DNA of 64,000 nt, taken from positions 1-64,000 of IMG/VR virus record IMGVR_UViG_3300032722_000006, one strand, 5' to 3'. The notes beneath the pieces were generated by a model. It saw only the letters and a list, made by a program, of their open reading frames with translations, ran no database searches and was not told the DNA's origin. Positions within the stretch are counted from its first letter, which is position 1, and the number at the start of each line of letters is the position of its first letter. Both the position numbers and the translations under genes were made by a program. The DNA is from a virus. This document shows positions 39,241 through 48,112 of the stretch, piece by piece.

Positions 39241-40400
39241 TGAAGAAGACTGTCTTGTTTAGGTCGCCCGTGTTGACGCAATCGGGCTATGGTACGCACG
39301 CCCGACAGATTGCGCGATGGCTGCTGACACACAAGGACGTTGACGTGAAGTTTGCGACGTTGCCCTGGGGCGACACGCCGTGGATGCTTGACAGGGACAT
39401 GTGTGACGGCCTCGTCGGCAAGATCATGGAAAACAGCGTCAAGCTCGATCACAAGGCCGATGTCACAGTTCAGCTGCAACTTCCCAATGAATGGGACCCA
39501 ACGCTTGCACCCATCAACATCGGCATCACGGCGGGTGTTGAGACAGATCGGTGCAATCCGGAATGGTTGTCAGCATGCAACAAAATGACAACCGTCATCG
39601 TCCCATCGCAACACACGTTGACTAGCTTCGTGAATTCTGGCACCGTGATCACTCCCATGCACGTCATCCCTGAGGCATACAGCGATGCAATCCGTGATGA
39701 GAACCTTCCCACACTGCCTGAGTTCTCTACGCCGTTCAACTTTCTCATCTTCGGTCAATTGACGGGAACAAACCCAGAGAGCGATCGAAAGAACACGTTC
39801 TACGCGATCAAGTGGTTATGTGAAACGTTCAAGGACGACCCGCGAGTTGGCATCGTCATCAAGACGAATGTTGGCAAGAACAGCCTGATCGATCGCAACG
39901 TCACGAAGAATCTGATCACTGGAATTGTCAATGAAGCGCGCCGCGGGTCGACCATGCCCAAGGTTCACCTGCTACACGGTGACATGACAGAGCGTGAGGT
40001 CGCTGCGCTCTACAAGCACCCGCAGATCAAGGCACTCGTTTCATTGACTCGAGGTGAAGGATACGGTTTGCCGATCCTTGAAGCAGCCGCTTCCGGACTT
40101 CCTGTCATCGCCACAGGATGGTCAGGTCACCTCGACTTCCTAAAGCATGGCAAGTTCGTCAGCGTCTATTACCAGCTAGGTGAGGTTCACTCCAGCAGGA
40201 TCGACAACAAGATCTTCGTCAAGGGAGCACGATGGGCAAACGCTAGCAAGGAAGACTTTCAGAAGAGGATCACGAAGTTCGTGCAGAGCAGCTCCACACC
40301 GAAGGAGTGGGCAGTCGACTTACAGAAGACGATCGTCGACAAATACAGTCTCAACAGCATCATGAAGATGTACGATGAGACGCTGAAGGGGGTCATCTGA
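39240..40400 (+). CDS. GT4-like glycosyltransferase
   Basis: 386 residues. VLFRSPVLTQSGYGTHARQIARW at the N-terminus (in motif terms SPVLTQSGYGTHARQ), TRGEGYGLPILEAAASGLPVIATGW with the E-x7-E donor signature split as GEGYGLPILEAAASGLP, and FVKGARW are typical GT4 elements. It overlaps the gene before and after by TGATG, so it is translated with the upstream GT and the 107-aa membrane protein. Confidence 0.88.
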   Translation: MKKTVLFRSPVLTQSGYGTHARQIARWLLTHKDVDVKFATLPWGDTPWMLDRDMCDGLVGKIMENSVKLDHKADVTVQLQLPNEWDPTLAPINIGITAGVETDRCNPEWLSACNKMTTVIVPSQHTLTSFVNSGTVITPMHVIPEAYSDAIRDENLPTLPEFSTPFNFLIFGQLTGTNPESDRKNTFYAIKWLCETFKDDPRVGIVIKTNVGKNSLIDRNVTKNLITGIVNEARRGSTMPKVHLLHGDMTEREVAALYKHPQIKALVSLTRGEGYGLPILEAAASGLPVIATGWSGHLDFLKHGKFVSVYYQLGEVHSSRIDNKIFVKGARWANASKEDFQKRITKFVQSSSTPKEWAVDLQKTIVDKYSLNSIMKMYDETLKGVI

Positions 40401-40723
40401 TGTCATGGTTCATCATCTTCATCTTGCTTTGCTTGTTCGGTGGATCCGGGTGGCTCAATGTGAAAGTGATCAGAAAGAACTTGCAACTCAATGACCAGCG
40501 TGAGGAGCTCGTGGACACGATCGAGGAATCACTCGACATGCTCGAAGAGGTCTACAAGCGCATTGCAAAGACGGCTGAGTTACCTGTCGCGATCGACGAT
40601 CCAATCGTGCGCGATCTGCTATCAGACATCAAAGGCGCCAAGCACGCTGTGCTTGCGATCGCCAACAACGTCGTCGCATACGGTGAGGACGAAGACTCAA
40701 AGAAGGGCGAACAAGATCGATGA
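40400..40723 (+). CDS. Small membrane-anchored protein
   Basis: 107 residues. Residues 1-20 (MSWFIIFILLCLFGGSGWL) form a membrane anchor; residues 25-60 are a charged coiled coil (QREELVDTIEESLDMLEEVY), followed by an acidic tail. It resembles small single-pass membrane proteins found near late genes in large phages. The next gene, the sigma factor, overlaps by ATGA. Confidence 0.65.
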   Translation: MSWFIIFILLCLFGGSGWLNVKVIRKNLQLNDQREELVDTIEESLDMLEEVYKRIAKTAELPVAIDDPIVRDLLSDIKGAKHAVLAIANNVVAYGEDEDSKKGEQDR

Positions 40724-41541
40724 AAAGAACTAGGAAGAGCGTGAGTGGAACGGAAAACAAGGAAAACGTTGTGAGTCCCTCACCGCCGGTTCCAACGGTT
40801 GTTGTCGTCCCTGAGGTAGTACTGACACCTGAGGAAAAGGCGAAGGCGAAGGAAGATCGCAAGTACTTCAACGCAAACACGCAACGTGCTATCTGTGCGT
40901 ACCAAAAGGCAGGCGAGGACAGGAAGCTGCGCGAGCAACTATACGTCAAGGAGATCATGCCAGCGTTCGAGAAGCTAGTCGAGAACTTGATCAACATCCA
41001 CAAGTTCACGAGTCTCTACGATACGTACGATGACCTCAAGAACGACTGCGTCAACTTCTTGTTCGAGACAATTGGCAAGTTTGACGGTGAGCGAGGAACA
41101 AACGCATTCTCATACTTCAATGTCGTTGCTAAGAACTGGCTCATCATCCGTACCAAACAGAAGAGCCAGCGCATGCGCAGGAGCGTCAGCTTAGACGATC
41201 CTGAGGCTCTTTCTGCGAATGAACACCGGATCATTGAGGATCATTGCACAATCCCAGGACAGGATGCAGTGCTCGAACTGCAATCAACCGCCAAGGGAAT
41301 CGTGGAGCTACTCTACGAGATCAGGACTAAGTCGAAGACAGAGAATGAGCTCGCGTGCATCAACAGCATCATCACCATCTTCGAGAACATCGACGAGATT
41401 GACTTCCTGAACAAGTCGGCGATCCTGCTATACATGCGTGAGCTCAGCGGCCTGTCGCCGAAACAGCTCACCACAACGATGCAGTCAATCAAGAAGGCGT
41501 ACAAGAGAATGCGTGCAGACCCCAAGTTCAGGTTCTGGTGA
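40720..41541 (+). CDS. Late-transcription sigma factor, gp55-like
   Basis: 273 residues. FETIGKFDGERGTNAFSYFNVVAKNWLIIRTKQKSQR (in parts FDGERGTNAFSYFNVVAKNW and IIRTKQKSQR) matches sigma region 2 as in T4 gp55-type late sigma factors. The N-terminus is low-complexity (SPSPPVPTVVVVPEVV). The C-terminal SGLSPKQLTTTMQSIKKAYKRM is an HTH-like segment. It likely directs host RNA polymerase to phage late promoters, including those of the tail genes just downstream. It lies in a coupled row with the membrane protein. Confidence 0.82.
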   Translation: MKRTRKSVSGTENKENVVSPSPPVPTVVVVPEVVLTPEEKAKAKEDRKYFNANTQRAICAYQKAGEDRKLREQLYVKEIMPAFEKLVENLINIHKFTSLYDTYDDLKNDCVNFLFETIGKFDGERGTNAFSYFNVVAKNWLIIRTKQKSQRMRRSVSLDDPEALSANEHRIIEDHCTIPGQDAVLELQSTAKGIVELLYEIRTKSKTENELACINSIITIFENIDEIDFLNKSAILLYMRELSGLSPKQLTTTMQSIKKAYKRMRADPKFRFW

Positions 41542-41545
41542 TCAG

Positions 41546-41992
41546 ATGAACAGAGAGCGGTATTTCGACCTTGTCAGCGAGGTCTACAATCGTGTCCTTG
41601 AACTTTCTGATGATGAGGATAAGCTCGTCATCAGGGATTGGCGTGGGACGACAGAGCTCATCGTGAAGACGCCCGATGATTTTTTGAAAGCTGCGGGAGC
41701 GATCAAGGCACACGGGTGGGTACCAAAGAACCTCCTCGACCCAAAGAGGTTGATGTTCAGCGTAGAGTTCGACAGTGATCCAAAGACTGCTGTTCTCATC
41801 TCCCTCAAGGATGTCAACACATGGATACAGAGATACAACGACGATGGAACGCGTATGCCCGTTGCAGAGCTAGCCCAAGCTGCAAATACTCTCGTAGTTA
41901 ATGATGATGTTCCATTGCTAGCAAAGATGCACGTGCTGGTCGCTGCGGAGGAAATGTGGCTAGCACACAGGAATACACAAAAACAAGCGTGA
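41546..41992 (+). CDS. Hypothetical protein
   Basis: 148 residues, not recognised. It has a mixed alpha/beta composition (LVIRDWRGTTELIVKTPDDFL, FSVEFDSDPKTAVLISL) with no cysteines or membrane segments. Start at ATG 41546, just 4 bp after the sigma factor stop. It lies between the sigma factor and the tail genes, so it may be a tail-assembly or late-gene helper. Confidence 0.55.
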   Translation: MNRERYFDLVSEVYNRVLELSDDEDKLVIRDWRGTTELIVKTPDDFLKAAGAIKAHGWVPKNLLDPKRLMFSVEFDSDPKTAVLISLKDVNTWIQRYNDDGTRMPVAELAQAANTLVVNDDVPLLAKMHVLVAAEEMWLAHRNTQKQA

Positions 41993-42001
41993 GGATCAGC
42001 C

Positions 42002-42397
42002 ATGGCAGACGAGACAGAAAGCAAACCCGTAGACATCATTGAGATCTCTGAGTTCAACGTCGAGAAGAAGATCCAGGACTTCGGTGAACTTTTGCAGTCC
42101 ATCGAGTCAATGGACGACAAGAAACGCGCATTGTGGCGTGAAATCTATGAGAATGCACTCGTAGACAGGCAGAACGCCTACGCCATGTTCACGCGTCTTG
42201 CTAGGATCGCAAAGGAGATCTCTACTGAACATGCCGTGCATGGCAGGACGATGGCGACGTTCCTAGAGCGGATGGGTAAGGCGAACGATCAACTCATCAG
42301 GCTCGCAGAGCTCATCTCGAAAGCTCAGACAGAGAGCGAAGAGATCGACACAGACGACATGTTCGAGAGGATCAAGAAAAACGAGAAGGGGCGCTGA
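42002..42397 (+). CDS. Hypothetical helical protein
   Basis: 131 residues, not recognised. A long helical segment (IQDFGELLQSIESMDDKKRALW, ALVDRQNAYAMFTRLARIAKEI) is followed by another helix and an acidic end. The size and coiled-coil build suit a chaperone or tail assembly protein. Immediately upstream of the baseplate genes. Confidence 0.55.
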   Translation: MADETESKPVDIIEISEFNVEKKIQDFGELLQSIESMDDKKRALWREIYENALVDRQNAYAMFTRLARIAKEISTEHAVHGRTMATFLERMGKANDQLIRLAELISKAQTESEEIDTDDMFERIKKNEKGR

Positions 42398-42433
42398 ACA
42401 TACGTCCTTGGTACGTAAGATCGAGGAACGTCA

Positions 42434-44221
42434 ATGTCTAAGTATGACGATCAGGACACGAGAGGCCTAGTTGAGGGTCGTGGTCATCAGGTAGCAACTG
42501 CCCGGGCTGCATATCGTAAACAAGATTCTTCACGCCCAACGTTCGTCAAAATCATAATTTTAGACGTCATTAGCGATCCATCTGCGATCGATGATGTGAA
42601 GATGCAATTCTACAAAGGAAGCTTGGGTGTTGGCAATGCTCAACTTGCACGCAATGCACCCAGAAATAGCATCATAGGTCGTCGTGTAATGGGTGTCGAC
42701 TCAGGTGCAAGTGAAGCTGCGATGATTTTTTATCCATTCTTCCCTTCTCACATATCGCTTCCTGCTAAACCCGGAGAACATGTTTGGGCAATCTTCGAGA
42801 ATCCTGACGCTCCTAGCAACATAGGATATTGGATCTGCAAGGTCCCTCAGCCCAGCTTCGTTGATGATGTCAACTATACACACGCTGACAGGCAAGCAGA
42901 TCAATCATTCACGCCAGGAATTGCTGCGACTGCAGAAGGCAGTAGCGCGCCAATTTACGAATTTCGAAATGGCGGCGTTGATTCGTTGAATGGTGAAAGG
43001 TACACCGTCGTTGAAACGGTCAGCATGCCGGGAGGTGATGATGTGTACACTAACATTCTCACTAAATCAGACTCATCACAGATTACGTGGTATGAACCTG
43101 TCCCTCGATACAGAAAACGTCCCGCTGACGTTGCGTTTGAAGGCAGCAATAATACGTTGATCGTCCTTGGCAACGATCGCACTGGCCCAATTGCAACATA
43201 TACGACAGACCCAACACATGGTCAAGTGCCTGAAGCAGTTGATGCGGATGCATTCACAGACGGTGCTGGATCAATTGATATCGTTGTAGGCCGAGGACAA
43301 ACGCCCGCGACAGGTGGTACATCTGTTGACAACAAGGTCATCGGTAAAGAAATTGCTAAGGACACACCAAGCCTTGCTGCACAGGAAGGCGATCCGGATC
43401 TGATCCACGATCGTAGCCGTGTTCTTGTTGCGATGCAAACGAATGCAGACGTAAATTTTGGCATCGATTCATTCTTGACTGACGGTTTGCTTGTCGGCAC
43501 GATGAGCGATAAGTCTGCCGCAAAGTCAGGTGCCATTGTCGCTAAGTCAGACCGCGTTCGCATCATAGGACGCTCTGACATTGCCCTCATGACGACTAGT
43601 CAAGGAAAGACTGACAGCAACAATCTTCCCATTGATAGCACGAGCAATGATGATTGGGCAACCATTGGGATCAAGTCGACAGGTGACGTCTACATCCAAC
43701 CCATCGCAAAGGGCTCAGTAGACATTGAGACTCCCAAGTGCAACATCACTGTCAACCCTGAAGACCTTGACATCTCAACGACTGTCTGCGACCTCAAGAT
43801 GAATCAGACTGACATCAAAGTAACTGTCGGTGCAACGTCTATAGATGCGAACGCACAAGGTATCACGTCTACAATTGGTGCAACAACATCAATTGCAGAG
43901 ACGGCGTCTGGAGTGACTGTGACTACGCCTCAGGTGACGTTGACAGCACCCGCAGTCACTGCATCAGGAACGCTAGCCGTAGCAGGAGCAGTGACCGTTG
44001 CTTCAATCTCTTTGTCTGGAGGCACAATGGTCGCAGGCAGTGCTGCGGGTGCAGTTGAAACCATCATCACAGCATTGAATACGTTAGGACAAACATTGTC
44101 TAACTTGAAGCCAACTGGAACGCCTGCTGATGGGAGCGCAGCAATGACAGCGCTCGCAGCTGCAGGAACTGCGCTTTCTGGAGTGATCGCATCACTGACG
44201 CCTATGACAAAGTCTACTTAA
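42434..44221 (+). CDS. Baseplate hub/spike protein with OB-fold and beta-helix
   Basis: 595 residues. The N-terminal ~160 have GEHVWAIFENPDAPSNIG and YWICKVPQP, the OB-fold elements of phage spike/hub proteins. The C-terminal ~200 are a repetitive region of short Val/Thr/Ile beta turns (TVTTPQVTLTAPAVTASG, shortened) typical of the beta-helix needle of gp5-like spikes. It is followed directly by gp25- and gp6-like genes, as in T4-like baseplate operons. Lysozyme domain not seen. Confidence 0.75.
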   Translation: MSKYDDQDTRGLVEGRGHQVATARAAYRKQDSSRPTFVKIIILDVISDPSAIDDVKMQFYKGSLGVGNAQLARNAPRNSIIGRRVMGVDSGASEAAMIFYPFFPSHISLPAKPGEHVWAIFENPDAPSNIGYWICKVPQPSFVDDVNYTHADRQADQSFTPGIAATAEGSSAPIYEFRNGGVDSLNGERYTVVETVSMPGGDDVYTNILTKSDSSQITWYEPVPRYRKRPADVAFEGSNNTLIVLGNDRTGPIATYTTDPTHGQVPEAVDADAFTDGAGSIDIVVGRGQTPATGGTSVDNKVIGKEIAKDTPSLAAQEGDPDLIHDRSRVLVAMQTNADVNFGIDSFLTDGLLVGTMSDKSAAKSGAIVAKSDRVRIIGRSDIALMTTSQGKTDSNNLPIDSTSNDDWATIGIKSTGDVYIQPIAKGSVDIETPKCNITVNPEDLDISTTVCDLKMNQTDIKVTVGATSIDANAQGITSTIGATTSIAETASGVTVTTPQVTLTAPAVTASGTLAVAGAVTVASISLSGGTMVAGSAAGAVETIITALNTLGQTLSNLKPTGTPADGSAAMTALAAAGTALSGVIASLTPMTKST

Positions 44222-44224
44222 CGC

Positions 44225-44695
44225 ATGGGAACATATTCATTCAAATCATCCGGAACGACGAAGGCTGACGCTACCACGCAAGCTGCTGCGATTGCTCCCA
44301 CGTCATTGCCAATTGGTATCTTGACGCCTTTATCATTGGGTGTGGATGATCTTCTCACAACGACAAAAAGTGTTGCTAGCGCAATGGCAGACAACCTTCG
44401 TAATCTCATCATGACGAACTGGGGAGAGCGACTGGGTCTGTACAACTTCGGTGCCAATCTGAGGCCATTGACGACAAATCTAGTATCACAAGACGACTTT
44501 GATTCAGCTGCAATCTCATCAATTAAATCAGCCGTTCAGACGTGGATGCCGTATATCGACCTGCAGAATTTTACGTCATCGATCAACAGGACACAAAATC
44601 AGAACACAGCCGTCATCGTTCTGACGATCACGTACAACATTCCGAACCTGAACGTCTCGAATCAACAGTTACAAGTTACGATGTACGCTATCTGA
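44225..44695 (+). CDS. Baseplate wedge protein, gp25-like
   Basis: 156 residues. ADNLRNLIMTNWGERLGLYNFGANLRPL is the gp25/GPW signature (given in parts: NLRNLIMTNWGERLGLYNFG, NLRPL), and the C-terminal VLTITYNIPNLNV the second beta hairpin. gp25-like proteins bind the sheath initiator and the wedge in the baseplate. It lies between the spike and gp6-like genes in the standard T4-like order. Confidence 0.88.
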   Translation: MGTYSFKSSGTTKADATTQAAAIAPTSLPIGILTPLSLGVDDLLTTTKSVASAMADNLRNLIMTNWGERLGLYNFGANLRPLTTNLVSQDDFDSAAISSIKSAVQTWMPYIDLQNFTSSINRTQNQNTAVIVLTITYNIPNLNVSNQQLQVTMYAI

Positions 44696-44699
44696 CGTG

Positions 44700-44709
44700 C
44701 ATACCTAGA
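44700..44709 (+). promoter_or_regulatory. Candidate late promoter CATACCTAGA
   Basis: CATACCTAGA sits in the 25-bp gap between the gp25-like stop and the gp6-like ATG. It is one base different from CATACTTAGA at 5700 and close to ACATCCTAGA at 35015 and 57540. This is a likely regulatory element, assigned only by recurrence. Confidence 0.3.
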
Positions 44710-44720
44710 CAAGGACGTAA

Positions 44721-46565
44721 ATGACACTTCAAAGAGACGATCTCAAAGTAGTACGACAGAGGAAGTACCTCGCGAAGGACTTTGATGCGTTACGTGCGAA
44801 CTTGCTAGAGTACGCTCGACAGTACTATCCAGATCGTCTTCAAGACTTTTCTGAATCTTCATTGGGAGGTCTGTTCCTTGATTTTGCTGCGTACGTGGGC
44901 GACAACCTGTCGTTCTATCTGGATCACCAGTATGGCGAACTGAACCCAACGACTGCGATCGAGCAAGGAAACATTCAACGTTTGTTAGACGCAAGCGGTG
45001 TTCCAATCACGGGTGCATCTCCTGCAATCGTTGCAGTTACGTGCTACATTGAGGTACCAGCTGCAAACATCAACAGTGTTGTTCAGCCTGATCCGACGGC
45101 ATTGCCAGTCATCAGAGAAAATTCGACATTTGTGTCAAAAGGTGGAGTCATCTTCACACTCACTGAAGATATCGACTACAACGCAACTTACTCAGATGGT
45201 ACGCTTCAAGCATCTGTTACTATCGGTTCAAAAACGCCCGCCGGCCAAATCAAGACGTTCATACTTTCTGCGTCTGGCTTGTGTCTGTCAGGCAATGAGT
45301 ATACTGACAACGTTTCCGTTGGTTCGACATTTACGCCGTACATGCAGATCACTCTACAGAATGCGAATGTTTCAACGATCATTTCTGTCAATGATCAACT
45401 GGGAAACATCTACTATCAGGTAGACGCGTTAACGAACGACGTTGTTTATGCAAACGTCCTCAACACAGCTGCTGACAATGATCTTGCACCGCAAGTAATC
45501 AAAGTGATCCCGGCACCTTACCGGTACATCATCTCAACCAACATTTCAAGTCGTAAAACAACACTCACGTTCGGCGCAGGAAATGCTCAGTCTCTTCAGG
45601 ATGATATCATCCCTGATCCATCGAGCTTTGCAATTTCGCTTCCATTCACAAAGACATTCTCGCGAATTCCCATCAATCCGCAGCAACTGTTGCAGACGAC
45701 AACGTTAGGTATCGCTGCTGCAAATACGACGTATAACATCACGTATCGAGCAGGAGGTGGCCTTAGTCATAACGTGAATATCAACAACATTCAAACTGCG
45801 AAGACGGTCAATATGTTCTTTCCTGGGAATCCATCTCCTGCAGTTGCTGGACGTATCAAGGCTAGTCTCGAAGTCAACAATCTTATCGCTGCCTCTGGTG
45901 GAGAGGATCCTCCGACGCCTGCCGATCTAGTTCAATTGATCCCATCGATCACAAATTCGCAAGAAAGAATCGTTACACGCGAGGATCTCCTTGCACGTGT
46001 TTACACGATCCCATCAAATTTCGGTCGTGTCTTCCGTGCAGGAGTCAGGAACAACCCAAACAATCCTCTTGCGACGCAGTTGTACATCATCTCTCGCAAT
46101 GCGTCCGGACAACTAATCATCTCACCAGACACATTGAAGACTAACCTCGTCAAGTATCTCAATCCATACAGGATGATCAGCGATGCAATTGATATTCTGG
46201 ATGCTAGAATTGTTGACCTGACGTTCAGCTTCAGCGTCCTTATCGATCCATCGTTGAACAAAACGACAGTCATCAACAATGCATTAGTACAGCTTCAGGC
46301 GTTTTTCGATGTCAAAAACTTTCACATTGATCAACCGATCGTGTTGTCAAATCTGACGAACATCCTCTTCAACGTACCTGGGATCATGTCGATCAACAAC
46401 ATTCAGTTCAACAACGTCTCAGGTGTTGTCAATAACAGGCAATACAGCAACGTGACATTCGATCCAACGTCAAACACGTCATCTGGGTTGATGTTCCCGC
46501 CTGCTGGGGGTATCTTTGAGGTCCGTTACCCGACGGTCGACATCACTGGACAATCATCGGTGTAA
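44721..46565 (+). CDS. Baseplate wedge protein, gp6-like (baseplate J family)
   Basis: 614 residues. YLAKDFDALRANLLEYARQYYPD and FSESSLGGLFLDFAAYVGDNLSFYLDHQ (in parts SSLGGLFLDFAAYVGDNLSF) are the gp6/J-like opening, and ITNSQERIVTREDLLARVYTIP the central gp6 segment. The protein forms the wedge ring of the baseplate. Follows gp25-like gene by 25 bp. Confidence 0.88.
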   Translation: MTLQRDDLKVVRQRKYLAKDFDALRANLLEYARQYYPDRLQDFSESSLGGLFLDFAAYVGDNLSFYLDHQYGELNPTTAIEQGNIQRLLDASGVPITGASPAIVAVTCYIEVPAANINSVVQPDPTALPVIRENSTFVSKGGVIFTLTEDIDYNATYSDGTLQASVTIGSKTPAGQIKTFILSASGLCLSGNEYTDNVSVGSTFTPYMQITLQNANVSTIISVNDQLGNIYYQVDALTNDVVYANVLNTAADNDLAPQVIKVIPAPYRYIISTNISSRKTTLTFGAGNAQSLQDDIIPDPSSFAISLPFTKTFSRIPINPQQLLQTTTLGIAAANTTYNITYRAGGGLSHNVNINNIQTAKTVNMFFPGNPSPAVAGRIKASLEVNNLIAASGGEDPPTPADLVQLIPSITNSQERIVTREDLLARVYTIPSNFGRVFRAGVRNNPNNPLATQLYIISRNASGQLIISPDTLKTNLVKYLNPYRMISDAIDILDARIVDLTFSFSVLIDPSLNKTTVINNALVQLQAFFDVKNFHIDQPIVLSNLTNILFNVPGIMSINNIQFNNVSGVVNNRQYSNVTFDPTSNTSSGLMFPPAGGIFEVRYPTVDITGQSSV

Positions 46566-46566
46566 T

Positions 46567-48081
46567 ATGTACAAGGTTCTCAAGCCAATCAAGGACACAT
46601 ACATCACGAACAGGTACGTCAACAACGTACCACAGGTCACGGCGAACGTCGGCGCGGCGGGGTCGCTCGACCTGTTCAAATTGTACGGCGTGACATCAAC
46701 AGCGAGCGGGACGACGTCAGTTCCTAACACGGAACTCAGTAGACTTCTAGTACAATTTGATCTTGACCCGCTCCGGGAGCTCGTCGAGGCGGGGGCTGTC
46801 GATCCTGGCGATCCGAGCTTCTCATGTCACTTACGCATGTCTGATGTGTATGGTGGCCAACCAACACCCAGCAATTTCACTGTGAATGTGTGTCCGATGT
46901 CAGCATCGTTCGATGAAGGCCTTGGTCGTGACGTTGTGTTTTACTCGGACAGTGACGTATGTAACTGGCTCACGGGATCTTCGACGTCAGGTGCGTGGTT
47001 AGTAGAAGGATGTGGATTCAGCGGTAGCGCAGGTCCGACGCCGTGTGACTACATCATCGATCCTTTATTCGAAGCGAGTCAGGCGTTCAAGACCGGTCTA
47101 GAGGACCTGTACGTCGACATTACGTCCATCGTGTCCGCCACGTTGGCTGGTGCCCTACCCGACGAGGGCCTGAGAATATCTTTCGACCCCTCGATGGAGG
47201 ATAACCAGTACACATATTTCGTAAAAAGGTTCGCGAGCCGCTCGGCGTACAATGAGGACAAGAGACCGAACATACTCGTCAAGTTCGACGATTCGATCCA
47301 AGATGACACAAACGATGGCGTGTTCCTTGATTCGACGAGCTACCTCTTCCTCTACAACTACGTTAGATCCGGACTAACGAACCTGATGTCAGGCTCGAGC
47401 GCAATCACGGGCGCTGACAGCATCATCTTGCAACTCACGACACCCGTGTCTGGCGGGATCTGGTCAGGGTACTTCACGGGTTCACAGCACACACGAGGGG
47501 TGTTCCCAGTGACTGGTATCTACTCATGCTCAGTTGACATCCTGTCGTCTGATCCTCTCTTGCAACCTCAGTGGCAAGCATCGGGTTCCATTACGTTCAC
47601 ACCGATCTGGCAATCGCTTGACGGAACGTTACCATACCTCACAGGCAGCACATTCAAGGCATACCCTCCCCAACGCGGTGCACAGTCTCTTGCACCGCAT
47701 CGATTTGTCGTGTCCGTGTATGGAGTGGCAGACGAGCTCGACGCTTGTGAAAAGACGACATTGAGGGTGAACATCTTCGATTACAGCGCTCCGTATGTCA
47801 CAACAGCGCTGAAACTTCCTGTTGATCTACCTGGGATAGTCGTCAGGGACGTACACTACCAGGTGCGTGACGTCATGTCAGATCAGGTTGTCGTACCGTT
47901 CGACACAAAGAACAACTCAACTAGGGTTTCGAGTGACAGCACCGGCATGTACTTCACCCTTGATGCGTCCAACCTCAAGTCAGGAAATTCGTACATCATT
48001 GATGTGATGGTCTTCACAGACAACAACAAGCAGCTGTACAAGTCTGCATCTCCAGCGTTCAGAATAGGTGGCGTGGCGTAG
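46567..48081 (+). CDS. Virion tail/baseplate protein
   Basis: 504 residues from the ATG at 46567. YKVLKPIKDTYITNRYVNN opens with a beta-sheet module of the DNRLRE-like carbohydrate/structural fold often seen in phage tail proteins, followed by beta-rich segments and a C-terminal Ig-like domain (YSAPYVTTALKLPVDL, NSYIIDVMVFTD). Function is inferred from position between gp6-like and larger tail genes. GC content is higher in parts (46620-46800). Confidence 0.65.
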   Translation: MYKVLKPIKDTYITNRYVNNVPQVTANVGAAGSLDLFKLYGVTSTASGTTSVPNTELSRLLVQFDLDPLRELVEAGAVDPGDPSFSCHLRMSDVYGGQPTPSNFTVNVCPMSASFDEGLGRDVVFYSDSDVCNWLTGSSTSGAWLVEGCGFSGSAGPTPCDYIIDPLFEASQAFKTGLEDLYVDITSIVSATLAGALPDEGLRISFDPSMEDNQYTYFVKRFASRSAYNEDKRPNILVKFDDSIQDDTNDGVFLDSTSYLFLYNYVRSGLTNLMSGSSAITGADSIILQLTTPVSGGIWSGYFTGSQHTRGVFPVTGIYSCSVDILSSDPLLQPQWQASGSITFTPIWQSLDGTLPYLTGSTFKAYPPQRGAQSLAPHRFVVSVYGVADELDACEKTTLRVNIFDYSAPYVTTALKLPVDLPGIVVRDVHYQVRDVMSDQVVVPFDTKNNSTRVSSDSTGMYFTLDASNLKSGNSYIIDVMVFTDNNKQLYKSASPAFRIGGVA

Positions 48082-48112
48082 AGTTTGATACGTAGTCTCT
48101 AGTACTCCGTCC